The position numbers and the translations under genes are program-made. The notes beneath the pieces are model-generated. The model saw nothing but the letters and a program-made list of their open reading frames with translations, was not told where the DNA came from and did not search any database. A DNA stretch of 64,000 nt from Shewanella frigidimarina (lineage in GTDB: Bacteria > Pseudomonadota > Gammaproteobacteria > Enterobacterales > Shewanellaceae), in the NCBI RefSeq assembly GCF_003797125.1, contig NZ_RKKE01000004.1:239113-303112 (forward strand). Reading direction: 5' to 3'. This document shows positions 51,327 through 60,536 of this stretch, one piece after another. The first letter of the stretch is position 1. Every line of letters starts with the position of its first letter.

Positions 51327-52571
51327 CTATGGCAGTAAATGTTCGCCTTGCCAAAGTTGTTCTAGCGTTTCACGCTGACGAACAACAAAATCATTACCAC
51401 CATCAACCATAATTTCAGCCACTCTTGGGCGAGAATTATAATTTGAGGCCATAGCAAAACCATAAGCGCCACTTGAACGTATCGCTAATAAGTCACCCGA
51501 CTTTACCGCTAACTGTCTGTCTTTACCCAAAAAGTCACCCGTTTCGCATACTGGGCCTACAATATCATAAGCAAAGGTTGGCGCATCATTTTGTTGTACC
51601 GGAATAATATTTTGCCATGCGCTATAAAGCGACGGACGAATAAGATCATTCATTGCACCATCAACAATCGCAAAACGCTTATCGCTGTTTTCTTTCAGAT
51701 AAAGCACTTGAGTGACAAAAATACCCGCATTGGCGGCTATAGCACGGCCAGGTTCAAAAATTAACTTCAATTTACGACCATTTAAGCGCTCGAGTAATGC
51801 AGCGGCATATGCGTCTGGATGTGGTGGAGTTTCACTGTTATATGTTACCCCTAAGCCACCACCCACATCAAAGTGTTCAATTTGGATACCTTGTTCGCCT
51901 AAACGATCGATCAATGCAAGCATGCGATCCATGGCATCTAAGAATGGCTTTATTTCGGTGAGCTGTGAACCAATATGGCAATCCACACCCTTAACATGTA
52001 AATGAGCTAATTCTGCTGCACGGGCAAAAACCACTTCGGCTTCTTCCATGGCAATACCAAATTTATTTTCTTTAAGGCCCGTCGAAATATAAGGATGAGT
52101 ACCGGCATCAACATCTGGATTAATTCGCAATGAAACAGGTGCCACTTTACCTAAGCGGCTCGCGACCTCATTAAGCTGTTCAAGTTCGGCACTTGACTCG
52201 ACATTAAAACAGTAAATGCCAATATTAAGAGCTTGCTCCATTTCGGCAACGGTTTTGCCCACACCAGAGAAAACCACTTTTTTAGGATCGCCGCCAGCTT
52301 GCAGCACACGTGAGAGTTCACCGCCAGACACAATATCAAAGCCACTGCCTAAGCGAGCCAATACATTTAATACCGCAAGGTTTGAATTCGCCTTCACTGC
52401 ATAACAAATAAGATGCGGATGATCAGCAACGGCATTATTAAAGGCATGCCAATGGCGCTCTAATGTGGCACGAGAATAAATGTACAGCGGCGTACCGTGA
52501 GTTTTGGCCAGTTTTGCTACATCGCAGTCTTCTGCGAATAGTGAATTATTTTGATATGAAAAGTAATCCAA
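51327..52571 (-). CDS. lysA: Diaminopimelate decarboxylase
   Basis: 414 residues. PLP-dependent alanine-racemase-fold enzyme: the PLP lysine is in YAVKANSNLAVL (about residue 61), HIGSQL and DVGGGLGV bind phosphate, EPGRAI follows, and GPVCETGDFL carries the catalytic Cys. It makes lysine from meso-DAP. It lies between lptM (20 nt upstream) and dapF. No Shine-Dalgarno of note beyond AAGGGACC before the ATG. Confidence 0.98.
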   Translation of the reverse strand: MDYFSYQNNSLFAEDCDVAKLAKTHGTPLYIYSRATLERHWHAFNNAVADHPHLICYAVKANSNLAVLNVLARLGSGFDIVSGGELSRVLQAGGDPKKVVFSGVGKTVAEMEQALNIGIYCFNVESSAELEQLNEVASRLGKVAPVSLRINPDVDAGTHPYISTGLKENKFGIAMEEAEVVFARAAELAHLHVKGVDCHIGSQLTEIKPFLDAMDRMLALIDRLGEQGIQIEHFDVGGGLGVTYNSETPPHPDAYAAALLERLNGRKLKLIFEPGRAIAANAGIFVTQVLYLKENSDKRFAIVDGAMNDLIRPSLYSAWQNIIPVQQNDAPTFAYDIVGPVCETGDFLGKDRQLAVKSGDLLAIRSSGAYGFAMASNYNSRPRVAEIMVDGGNDFVVRQRETLEQLWQGEHLLP

Positions 52572-52591
52572 AATGCGGTCCCTTATAAATG

Positions 52592-52774
52592 CTATTCTTG
52601 TTGTGAAGTTGAGGGTTGAGAGTCGAGTTCCTCAGTTTGCTTCGGCACATCAGTGCTGGCAGGTTTTGGGGCGACTTTATTGGCCACTGGCTCAGGAGTT
52701 TTGTATAAAACCCCTTTTTGACCACATGCGGTTACCAATAGGCTAGCAAGCATAATAAATAAAAGCAGTCTCAT
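52592..52774 (-). CDS. lptM: Small lipoprotein LptM (YifL)
   Basis: 60 residues from ATG at 52774; an in-frame ATG at 52786 would add four residues. MRLLLFIMLASLLVTACGQKG carries the lipobox VTAC and the LptM signature CGxKGxLY. The rest is a Pro/Lys/Gln-rich tail. LptM assists oxidative assembly of the LptDE lipopolysaccharide translocon. It is the first gene of the lptM-lysA-dapF operon and is divergent from cyaY. Confidence 0.9.
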   Translation of the reverse strand: MRLLLFIMLASLLVTACGQKGVLYKTPEPVANKVAPKPASTDVPKQTEELDSQPSTSQQE

Positions 52775-52853
52775 TTTTCTCAACATCTGTGCATCTAGTG
52801 AATAATGGTCTTATAATCGCATTCATAACGCAGAAAGCAAAGGATAGAAATAC

Positions 52854-53189
52854 ATGGCTATTACAGATACTGAGTTTCATCGATTAGCCGATGAAATGTT
52901 TGGCGAAATAGAGAACGCGGTAGAAAAAGCAATTGACGAGCAAGATGCCGATGTAGATATCAATGCCAGCGGCAATGTTTTACAGCTGGCTTTTGAAGAT
53001 AGTTCGCAAATTGTCATCAATAAACAAGAGCCTTTGCATGAAATTTGGTTAGCTACAAAATCAGGTGGTTATCACTTTAATTACAACGATGGCAAATGGT
53101 TAGATACTCGTAATGGATTGGAGTTTATGTCTTTTGTGATTGACGCCATCAACAAACAAAGTGGCATTTTGCTCGAGATAAGCGCATAA
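52854..53189 (+). CDS. cyaY: Frataxin homologue CyaY
   Basis: 111 residues (E. coli 106). [24 protein letters not shown] begins the acidic iron-binding helix (seen in residues 1-24), followed by a beta sheet with [15 protein letters not shown] and GGYHFNY. It modulates iron supply and cysteine desulfurase activity in Fe-S assembly. It is divergent from lptM and convergent with cyaA, the conserved neighbourhood. Confidence 0.97.
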   Translation: MAITDTEFHRLADEMFGEIENAVEKAIDEQDADVDINASGNVLQLAFEDSSQIVINKQEPLHEIWLATKSGGYHFNYNDGKWLDTRNGLEFMSFVIDAINKQSGILLEISA

Positions 53190-53259
53190 ACATCGCAATA
53201 AATTAGCGTAACAAAGTGCCAAGTGAGTCATTTAATTGTCATTGAGATTGGGCTTATGC

Positions 53260-55719
53260 TTAAAAAGCTGAGCCCATCTCATCTACTGACAAACCAAAAG
53301 GTATTACGGTTAACTTGCCTTCTATATCCACAAGTTGAAAAAACTGCGGCATATTAAAAACAGGGGATCGTTGTTTTTGCTCGTCAAAAACATATAAATG
53401 ACTTTCTTTGGCAACAAAATCATTAATGCTAGTGTGTTGATATTGTAAATGTTCAAGCTGATTATTATCGTCCGCAATAAACACATCAAGAGTTTGATGA
53501 CGTTCACGTAAAAAATACTGCTTCGCTCCCATCACGATAAACTTTTGGATTACCGATGGTGAATTCAAATAGGGGTCTTCAGCTAAATCTGCATATGGCA
53601 ACACAGATGAATTAAAATTTCCCGTACCTGTTATTAAATCAACTTTACGATACATCATACCTAATGAATTGAAATGCATACTATAATGTTTCTCACCAAT
53701 GGTTATCGGGTGCATTAATGTATTTGTCTGATCGACCTTCTTCATTGAACCATAACAACGTAACAGAAGTGTTTTGAGTTGATTAAAAATCGGTTGTTTT
53801 AATTTTGCCGAGCAACTAATAATCGATAAATCAACCTGCTCATTTGAGCGTTTTAATCCCAAAATAATAAATGAAATGGCTTCCAGTAATGCGGTTTTTC
53901 CATTAAAACGATGACTCTGCCATTCACCCCAGCTGTTTAAACAAACAATTGCGACAGATGACACCATACTTATTTTTGTCTGACCAAAAGAAAGAATATT
54001 GGCATTAACATGTTCCAATATCAATTCTTGCTCACTCAATTGAGTTGTCGGATCTCTATCCATATTAGTAATCAACACAATTTTTTGATAGCACCATGGT
54101 TCACATAAATCACGTTTATAAACAGTGGGTACATTGTGCATAATAGGAATAAGTTTACGCGTTAAGTAACTTAATTTATCTGTCCGTCTTTTACCTCGTC
54201 CAACTTGAAACCATTGAGTATCTGCCGTTGCGAGGCCATTCAACACTGACCAGGCAACTAAATTGCATATATTATCCGCTTCGTGAATTGAATGATCGTC
54301 GAACTCATGTGCAGGATCGTTATCAACCGCTTGAGACGGATCTTTTTCAAGGTATGCTTGGCGATAAAGATAAAAACGTGATGCTTGCCTACAATGGAAG
54401 ATGGTCAACGATTTTTCAGCAGTAGATAGACTCCATAAGCGGTTTAAAGGCTGTAACAAATGAGTATCTTCACTAAAATAAGTGTGTAGCTTACGCGCCA
54501 GCAAGCCTAATTCCTCAACCCGCATACGTTCACTTAGTGTTTGTTTTGAGGCAAATTGCAATAGATTTTTGTAACTGACTAATAACAGTTCACTGAGCTG
54601 TTGATTGAACCATTTAAGCTGACCTGCATGCCAATAAGGACTATTATCCAATGTGGCTACCAACTCATGGCTCCATGCCCATTGCTTAACCAAGTTTTGA
54701 ATTTTCTCTACCCGCCAGTCTGTCGCACTATTAGGTGATAAACACGATAGCGTGACACCTGACTTTAAGTAAAAACAACGCCTAACAATTTCTAAACGAT
54801 TATCATCACCTTGAGCTATCAAGTAGGTTTCAATACGTTGATAAAGCAATAAATAAGCATCGTTATCAACACTAAAATCTTGTTGTTCACAATATTGCCA
54901 AATTTGTTGAGTAATCAATGTTGTACGAGGATATTCCGAGGCGTAAGTTTCCAGCAACAACACTTTTAATAATGCTTTATGGGGTTTATTGAGCCCCTTA
55001 TACAGCTGCCATAATGAGGCTCCGAAATACTCTGCTGCTGGCAAAGAATTGATATCGCCAAGATAAAGTAAACTGGCATCAAACTCGGTATTTTGACTAT
55101 TGGCATCAGGCCACCATGCAACAACTTTACCTGCAAGCCGAATGTGAGAGCGGTAAAACTCTTCTAATAATAGCCAATGCTGGCTACTACCACTGTGTTC
55201 TAATCCTACTGGCTGGCAATTATCAAATGCGCTGCACTCTCTAAATTGCATCGGATGCACAAGATAAAAGTTCACTTCAAACTCAAAACCGGCAAACCAG
55301 TCACTGATAAGTTTATTTTTATATTCAATTAACTTTAGCTGGTCATCAGTCAGTTTGCTATTGTAAACCAACCAGATATCAACGTCACTTTGAGGGTTTT
55401 GTCCAAAACTAGCAGTGCTTCCCATGGCATATATGCCTTCAAAAACACAATCACTTGGCTGGATAATCTCTGGAATGGATAAAGACAATGCATCACATGC
55501 CGACACTATCGCATCTGACAAGGTAAAATCGTGAATACCACAAGGTGTATCGGGGTCGATAATACCAGGTACATTGATTTGATTATGATGGATTAAAAAA
55601 GGAATAAGATGAAATAAATGCAGCTGTGATTCAGGCAACACATTGAGCACTCTTGCCAATCTGATGCCATTGAGCTTTTCAGCTAAATCCTTTTGGTAAT
55701 AAGCCGTTTTATCGGTCAA
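53260..55719 (-). CDS. cyaA: Class I adenylate cyclase, TTG start
   Basis: 819 residues (E. coli 848). The N-terminal catalytic domain has the nucleotidyltransferase motif MGSTASFGQNPQSDVDIWLVY (Asp-x-Asp, about residues 112-116) and the family segment HLFHLIPFLIHHNQ. The C-terminal half is the glucose-sensitive regulatory region. Start is TTG at 55719 with AAGGA upstream and no ATG alternative; E. coli cyaA also starts with TTG, which limits synthesis. It makes cAMP for CRP, which fits the CRP-like sites upstream of frdC and the gene at 4997. Confidence 0.96.
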   Translation of the reverse strand: MTDKTAYYQKDLAEKLNGIRLARVLNVLPESQLHLFHLIPFLIHHNQINVPGIIDPDTPCGIHDFTLSDAIVSACDALSLSIPEIIQPSDCVFEGIYAMGSTASFGQNPQSDVDIWLVYNSKLTDDQLKLIEYKNKLISDWFAGFEFEVNFYLVHPMQFRECSAFDNCQPVGLEHSGSSQHWLLLEEFYRSHIRLAGKVVAWWPDANSQNTEFDASLLYLGDINSLPAAEYFGASLWQLYKGLNKPHKALLKVLLLETYASEYPRTTLITQQIWQYCEQQDFSVDNDAYLLLYQRIETYLIAQGDDNRLEIVRRCFYLKSGVTLSCLSPNSATDWRVEKIQNLVKQWAWSHELVATLDNSPYWHAGQLKWFNQQLSELLLVSYKNLLQFASKQTLSERMRVEELGLLARKLHTYFSEDTHLLQPLNRLWSLSTAEKSLTIFHCRQASRFYLYRQAYLEKDPSQAVDNDPAHEFDDHSIHEADNICNLVAWSVLNGLATADTQWFQVGRGKRRTDKLSYLTRKLIPIMHNVPTVYKRDLCEPWCYQKIVLITNMDRDPTTQLSEQELILEHVNANILSFGQTKISMVSSVAIVCLNSWGEWQSHRFNGKTALLEAISFIILGLKRSNEQVDLSIISCSAKLKQPIFNQLKTLLLRCYGSMKKVDQTNTLMHPITIGEKHYSMHFNSLGMMYRKVDLITGTGNFNSSVLPYADLAEDPYLNSPSVIQKFIVMGAKQYFLRERHQTLDVFIADDNNQLEHLQYQHTSINDFVAKESHLYVFDEQKQRSPVFNMPQFFQLVDIEGKLTVIPFGLSVDEMGSAF

Positions 55720-55993
55720 GACTCACTTCCTTTACTTTTCTCTAAAGCAACAATCTGGTAACAACTAATTATAAAAGACTAACCCTTTATGACTACTTTT
55801 GCCAATCAAGATCACATTTTTACCTAAATGGTGATCATCGTAGCATTTATTTTTTATAACTCCAGTAGCTAACAAACAATATTAATCAAAAATAAGCCCT
55901 ACGGACTTCAAACAATTACCATCGATTTGTTACATCAAAGCTTGAGCGGTGATAGCATTACCTCAATGAGGCTATCTGATTGGATCTACTACC

Positions 55994-56923
55994 ATGTCTG
56001 AAAATATAATTCGTATCGCAACACGTAAAAGTCCACTTGCAATGTGGCAAGCTGAATTTGTTAAAGCTGAGCTTGAGCGCATTCATCCTGGGCTTACGGT
56101 TGAGCTATTGCCAATGAGTACTAAAGGTGATGTCATTTTAGATACTCCTTTAGCTAAAATCGGTGGCAAAGGCTTGTTTGTTAAAGAGCTGGAAGTTGCC
56201 ATGCTTGAAAATCGCGCCGATATTGCTGTGCATTCCATGAAAGACTTGCCGGTAGAGTTTCCAGAAGGTTTGGGCTTACAAGTGATTTGTGAACGTGAAG
56301 ACCCGCGTGATGCATTTGTGTCAAACAATTATAAATCTATCAGCGAATTACCTCAGGGCGCTGTGGTAGGTACATCAAGTTTACGCCGTCAGTGCCAAAT
56401 TAGAGCTGCTCGCCCTGATTTAGTTATCAAAGATTTACGCGGAAATGTCGGTACTCGTTTAGCCAAGCTAGACAGTGGTGACTATGATGCGATTATTTTA
56501 GCGGCCGCCGGATTGATTCGCTTAAAGCTAAACGAACGTATCGCTAACTTTATTTCTGCCGAAGAATCACTGCCAGCCAATGGCCAAGGTGCGGTAGGAA
56601 TTGAGTGCCGTACTGATGATGCGCGAGTTAAAGCGTTATTAGCGCCACTAGAACATTTAGAAACCCGTTATAGAGTGCTTGCTGAACGAGCAATGAATAC
56701 TCGTTTAGAAGGCGGATGCCAAGTTCCTATTGGTGCTTTTGCTGAAATAAACGGTGATAATTTAACTCTACGTGGTTTAGTTGGTAATCCTGATGGCAGC
56801 CAAATCATTATAGGCACTGTCTCGGGTTCTAAGACCGATGCGGTTGCACTTGGGGAATCGCTTGCAGAGGATTTACTGAGTCGCGGTGCTAAAACTATTT
56901 TAGACGCTGTGTATGCCAGTTAA
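55994..56923 (+). CDS. hemC: Hydroxymethylbilane synthase (porphobilinogen deaminase)
   Basis: 309 residues. It polymerises four porphobilinogens into hydroxymethylbilane. The dipyrromethane cofactor Cys is in [13 protein letters not shown] (about residue 240); substrate-binding motifs are [30 protein letters not shown] and [11 protein letters not shown]. It is divergent from cyaA, as in enterobacteria, and starts the hemCDXY operon (25 nt to hemD). Confidence 0.98.
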   Translation: MSENIIRIATRKSPLAMWQAEFVKAELERIHPGLTVELLPMSTKGDVILDTPLAKIGGKGLFVKELEVAMLENRADIAVHSMKDLPVEFPEGLGLQVICEREDPRDAFVSNNYKSISELPQGAVVGTSSLRRQCQIRAARPDLVIKDLRGNVGTRLAKLDSGDYDAIILAAAGLIRLKLNERIANFISAEESLPANGQGAVGIECRTDDARVKALLAPLEHLETRYRVLAERAMNTRLEGGCQVPIGAFAEINGDNLTLRGLVGNPDGSQIIIGTVSGSKTDAVALGESLAEDLLSRGAKTILDAVYAS

Positions 56924-56948
56924 TCTTGTGCCATCAAGATAACAGACC

Positions 56949-57668
56949 ATGAAAGTCTTGTTAACGCGCCCACAAGGGCGCAATCAAGCAATGGAAGAGC
57001 AACTCTCGCTGCGAGACGTTGCTTATCTTGTTACTCCGCTATTATCGGTTGTAGAAACCACAGAACAACTCAATCCTACCCACTTAAATAACACTGACAA
57101 CTTACTGTTTATTAGTAGCAATGCAGTGGAATTTGCCGCACAAAAACTGCAACAGCAATTTCCGACTCACTGTCGTTATTTTGCTGTAGGCCAAGCTACG
57201 GCAGATAGTCTAGCTCAATATAATATCGATGCTTTTACCTCACCAGAACACAGCCAAGATAGCGAAGGATTATTGTCGCTAGCCCAATTACAAGATGTCG
57301 ATAAACAGTCATTTATTATTGTTCGGGGTTTAGGCGGACGAGAAACACTTGCAGAGCAATTACAGCTACGAGGCGCCAATGTGAACTATTGGCAAGTCTA
57401 CCAACGCGCAATACCAAACCTTGACGGTAAAGCGATAACTCAACAGTGGAAATCGTTTGGAATTGACACCATTGTCGTCACCAGCGGTGAAATATTATCC
57501 AACTTAGTTGAGCTTGTACCAAAAGAATTATTTGCATGGCTACGTGCATGTCATATCATAGTCCCCAGTAATCGCGTCGAATTACAAGCAAAAGCAATGG
57601 GCTTAAGCCATATCTCCAATGCAAATGGAGCAAATACTCAAGCTATACTAGCGAGTCTTGCGTTATAA
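56949..57668 (+). CDS. hemD: Uroporphyrinogen-III synthase
   Basis: 239 residues. It closes and inverts ring D of hydroxymethylbilane to uroporphyrinogen III. The weakly conserved two-domain fold shows MKVLLTRPQGRNQAMEEQL at the start, LLFISSNAVEFA, FFAVGQATAD-type YFAVGQATADSL and VVTSGEILSNL. Position between hemC and hemX confirms the call. hemX starts 85 nt downstream. Confidence 0.95.
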   Translation: MKVLLTRPQGRNQAMEEQLSLRDVAYLVTPLLSVVETTEQLNPTHLNNTDNLLFISSNAVEFAAQKLQQQFPTHCRYFAVGQATADSLAQYNIDAFTSPEHSQDSEGLLSLAQLQDVDKQSFIIVRGLGGRETLAEQLQLRGANVNYWQVYQRAIPNLDGKAITQQWKSFGIDTIVVTSGEILSNLVELVPKELFAWLRACHIIVPSNRVELQAKAMGLSHISNANGANTQAILASLAL

Positions 57669-57753
57669 TTTGTTATTGTATTGTTATCTTGCATCGACAC
57701 GCATTTATTAATATTGCTTTTATTGGTTGTATTTTTGCTTTCAAGGACTGTTC

Positions 57754-59004
57754 ATGGAAAACAATAAAAAAGATCCAAACCCGCCAGCTCACAAGGATGA
57801 GAAAGTAATTTCTCCTGCACCAAGTCCTGTAGAAAAACCGGCACAGACCAAAAAAGGCAATGCAACCAGCCAAAAATCTGCTGACAGCAAAACCAATAAT
57901 AATCAGTCAAACTCCTCTACCAATTCACCGGTTAATAATAGTCGACGCAAAGCGAAGCCTAGCTCTTGGTGGATTCGTCTTGGAGTACTGTTCAGTTTAC
58001 TCGTGGCAATTGTGGCTATTGCAGCTTGTTATTGGCTGTATTTGCAACTTGATCAACAAAGTAATGGTCAAACTCAGTTAGGGCAAAATATCTCGGAACA
58101 AGTAACACAAAATAAATCGTTAAAATATGAATTACAGCAAACGGCAATGGCAGCCAATAAGCGCATTGGCACGTTAGAGCAACAACAGCTGAATGATACC
58201 AAAGCTTATGCGAAATTAGCCGAACTGCAGCAATCAAATAAACAATTGCAAGAACGCGTTGCGGTGATTGCACAGCGTAGTCCTAACCATTGGATGGCAT
58301 CAGAAGCTGAATACCTTGTGCGCATGGCGGGTAGAAAACTGTGGTTAGAAAACGATCCGCAAACCGCTATTGGTTTATTACAATCAGCGGATGAACGAAT
58401 TGGTGCGATGAAAGATCCTGCATTAACTTTATTACGCAAAGCCTTAGCAGCTGACATCACTAAAGTTAAAGCATTAAAAACGACTGACATCACCAATACA
58501 ATTTTTGAGCTAGATTCCCTTATTGATGGCTTAACACAATTGCCATTAAATCGTGTTGATGAAAATTTTGCTGACAATAAAAATACTCAACAAGTAACAG
58601 ATTCAATTGACGACTGGCAACAGAACCTGGCCCGAACTTGGCACGATTTGACTGATGGCTTTATCACTATTCGTAAGCGTACAACCGATTTGGAACCGTT
58701 GTTATCACCTGAGCAACAGTGGTATTTAGTCGAAAATATTCGCAACAAATTATTACAAGCACAATTAGCATTGTACCGATTTGACCAAGTGAATTATCAA
58801 CAGTCTATATCGTTAGCAGACAAATGGTTACAACAGTACTTTGACTTGAGAGATCCAAAGACCAAATCAATGATTGAGTCTTTAGATAAGCTTGCCAAGG
58901 TTAACATTGAGAAAATTTCGCTCAATAAATTTCAAGCATCGCCACTACTGCAGCAACTGGTTACTTATGGTGAAATTATGCCTACACAGGAGCCTGCGCA
59001 ATGA
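57754..59004 (+). CDS. hemX: HemX-family inner-membrane protein
   Basis: 416 residues from ATG at 57754 (CAAGGACTGTTC upstream). A Pro/Lys/Asn-rich cytosolic tail (1-70) is followed by one membrane helix (LGVLFSLLVAIVAIAACYWL, about 77-96), a coiled coil (about 100-180) and the HemX domain. It was once annotated as uroporphyrinogen methyltransferase, but no SAM motif is present. Its role in haem synthesis is unclear. It overlaps hemY by 4 nt (ATGA). Confidence 0.95.
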   Translation: MENNKKDPNPPAHKDEKVISPAPSPVEKPAQTKKGNATSQKSADSKTNNNQSNSSTNSPVNNSRRKAKPSSWWIRLGVLFSLLVAIVAIAACYWLYLQLDQQSNGQTQLGQNISEQVTQNKSLKYELQQTAMAANKRIGTLEQQQLNDTKAYAKLAELQQSNKQLQERVAVIAQRSPNHWMASEAEYLVRMAGRKLWLENDPQTAIGLLQSADERIGAMKDPALTLLRKALAADITKVKALKTTDITNTIFELDSLIDGLTQLPLNRVDENFADNKNTQQVTDSIDDWQQNLARTWHDLTDGFITIRKRTTDLEPLLSPEQQWYLVENIRNKLLQAQLALYRFDQVNYQQSISLADKWLQQYFDLRDPKTKSMIESLDKLAKVNIEKISLNKFQASPLLQQLVTYGEIMPTQEPAQ

Positions 59005-60170
59005 TTAAGACGCTAGTTTATGTTGTTCTTATTTTAATTGGGCTGTGTATCAGCCCACTCATTATTGGGCAAAGCGGTTACATTTACATCGCAATTGGTG
59101 AATATCAAATAGAAACCAGTTTAGTGACCGGTATTGTTGGCTTAATTGTGTTTTATTTTGCACTACAATTACTCGAATGGTTAATCATCTTGTTATTAAA
59201 TATTGTATTAAGTAGCCGATACCTTCCAGAACAATGGCGAAGAAAAGCCGCTAAAAAGCATACGTTAATCGGTGCTTTAGCACTGGCAGAAGAAGATTGG
59301 CCTGCGGCAGAAAAAGCAATGGCAAAAGGGGCTGAAAAAGGTGAAATCCCGGTATTAAATCTATTTGCAGCAGCTAGAGCAGCACATTATCAAGGTGATA
59401 TTACAGCTCGCGATCATTATTTAACTCAAGCAGAGAAAAAACCAATTGCAAAGACAGCGGTTTATACTTCGCGCACCCGTTATTTAATGAAGCAAGGTGA
59501 ACTGGTTAAGGCCCGGGCAATATTAGATAAACTGAACCCGACAAGTAAAAGCAGCTCTCCAGTGCTTAAATTGGCGCAAGAATTATACTTACAGCAGCAA
59601 GACTGGCAGGCATTGAAGTTGTTGTTACCTATTCTTAAAAAGCGTCAATTATTAGCTGAAACTGAGTTCAACCAATTAAATACTAAGACCAACAGTATTT
59701 TAATGATCAATGCAGCCAAAATATCTGAAGCGGAGTTAACCAAATGTTGGCATTGGTTAAATAAATCAGAACGTAAAGAAGATGAACTGATATTAGCCTA
59801 TGCTCGTGGACTTATTCAGTATGGTCATAAAGATCAAGCGCTAAAATTAATTAATAAACAACTCAATGCTTCGCCATCAGCAGCGTTATTTACAGCAATA
59901 CCTGATTTAATTACCGCTCAAGATCAAGATATCCGTAAATTGCTCAGCAAATTAGAAACCACTCATGAAAATGATGCTGACTATCAAATGTGCCTTGCCA
60001 AGCTTGCCATTCAAAGTCGTGAGACTAAACAAGCCAAAACTCATTGGCAAAATGTATGTCGCATAGCACCAACTCATCAATCATGGCTGGCTTTAGCTCA
60101 AACACAAGAACAGTTAGGTGAAAATTCAACAGCGGCTCATAGCTATCGTAATGCAGCTAATATTCTGTAA
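59001..60170 (+). CDS. hemY: HemY-family membrane TPR protein
   Basis: 389 residues. Two membrane helices (about 3-22 and 42-62) are followed by SRYLPEQWRRKAAKKHTLIGA and TPR-like helical repeats such as ALAEEDWPAAEKAMAKGAE and WLALAQTQEQLGENSTAA. It is not related to the Bacillus protoporphyrinogen oxidase of the same name. A role in organising haem-synthesis enzymes is suspected. Last gene of hemCDXY; a terminator follows. Confidence 0.95.
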   Translation: MIKTLVYVVLILIGLCISPLIIGQSGYIYIAIGEYQIETSLVTGIVGLIVFYFALQLLEWLIILLLNIVLSSRYLPEQWRRKAAKKHTLIGALALAEEDWPAAEKAMAKGAEKGEIPVLNLFAAARAAHYQGDITARDHYLTQAEKKPIAKTAVYTSRTRYLMKQGELVKARAILDKLNPTSKSSSPVLKLAQELYLQQQDWQALKLLLPILKKRQLLAETEFNQLNTKTNSILMINAAKISEAELTKCWHWLNKSERKEDELILAYARGLIQYGHKDQALKLINKQLNASPSAALFTAIPDLITAQDQDIRKLLSKLETTHENDADYQMCLAKLAIQSRETKQAKTHWQNVCRIAPTHQSWLALAQTQEQLGENSTAAHSYRNAANIL

Positions 60171-60197
60171 ACAATAAGTATTATTTTTGTACAAACC

Positions 60198-60225
60198 AAA
60201 AGCCTGCAATGTTGCAGGCTTTTTT
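60198..60225 (+). terminator. Terminator after hemY
   Basis: AAAAGCCTGCAA-TG-TTGCAGGCTTTTTT, a perfect stem with T-run. Confidence 0.9.
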
Positions 60226-60394
60226 GTTATCTATTGGTTCATCTTACTGCTATTGGTGCCGATATAAAGGCGGAAGAGTTAATCCGTAATCATGAACTTT
60301 TTATGAGATTAAAACGTACACAATATATACAAATGTGGTGGTATTTATCTCTATATTTTCAATATATTATTAATGTTACTTCAACGTCAAAAAA

Positions 60395-60423
60395 TTGACT
60401 ACTTTAGCAGCAAATGATATTAT
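60395..60423 (+). promoter_or_regulatory. Sigma-70 promoter of the adhesin gene
   Basis: -35 TTGACT (60395-60400), 17-bp spacer, -10 TATTAT (60418-60423) preceded by TGA (extended -10). It gives a 5' leader of about 107 nt. The rest of 60226-60536 is AT-rich with no gene seen. Confidence 0.6.
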
Positions 60424-60536
60424 TATCAGATTGTGTCTAAATTTATTTTAATGTTAATACTAGTATTTAACTAAGCTGTTATTGTACATCTTAGTGTATT
60501 GGTATTTAAGTGTATTAAAGCTGTTGGGAGCTTCAA

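Noticed and set aside
55780..55850. CRP-like sequences between cyaA and hemC
   Set aside because: ATCACA and GGTGATCA words occur, but neither has a proper second half-site at the right distance.
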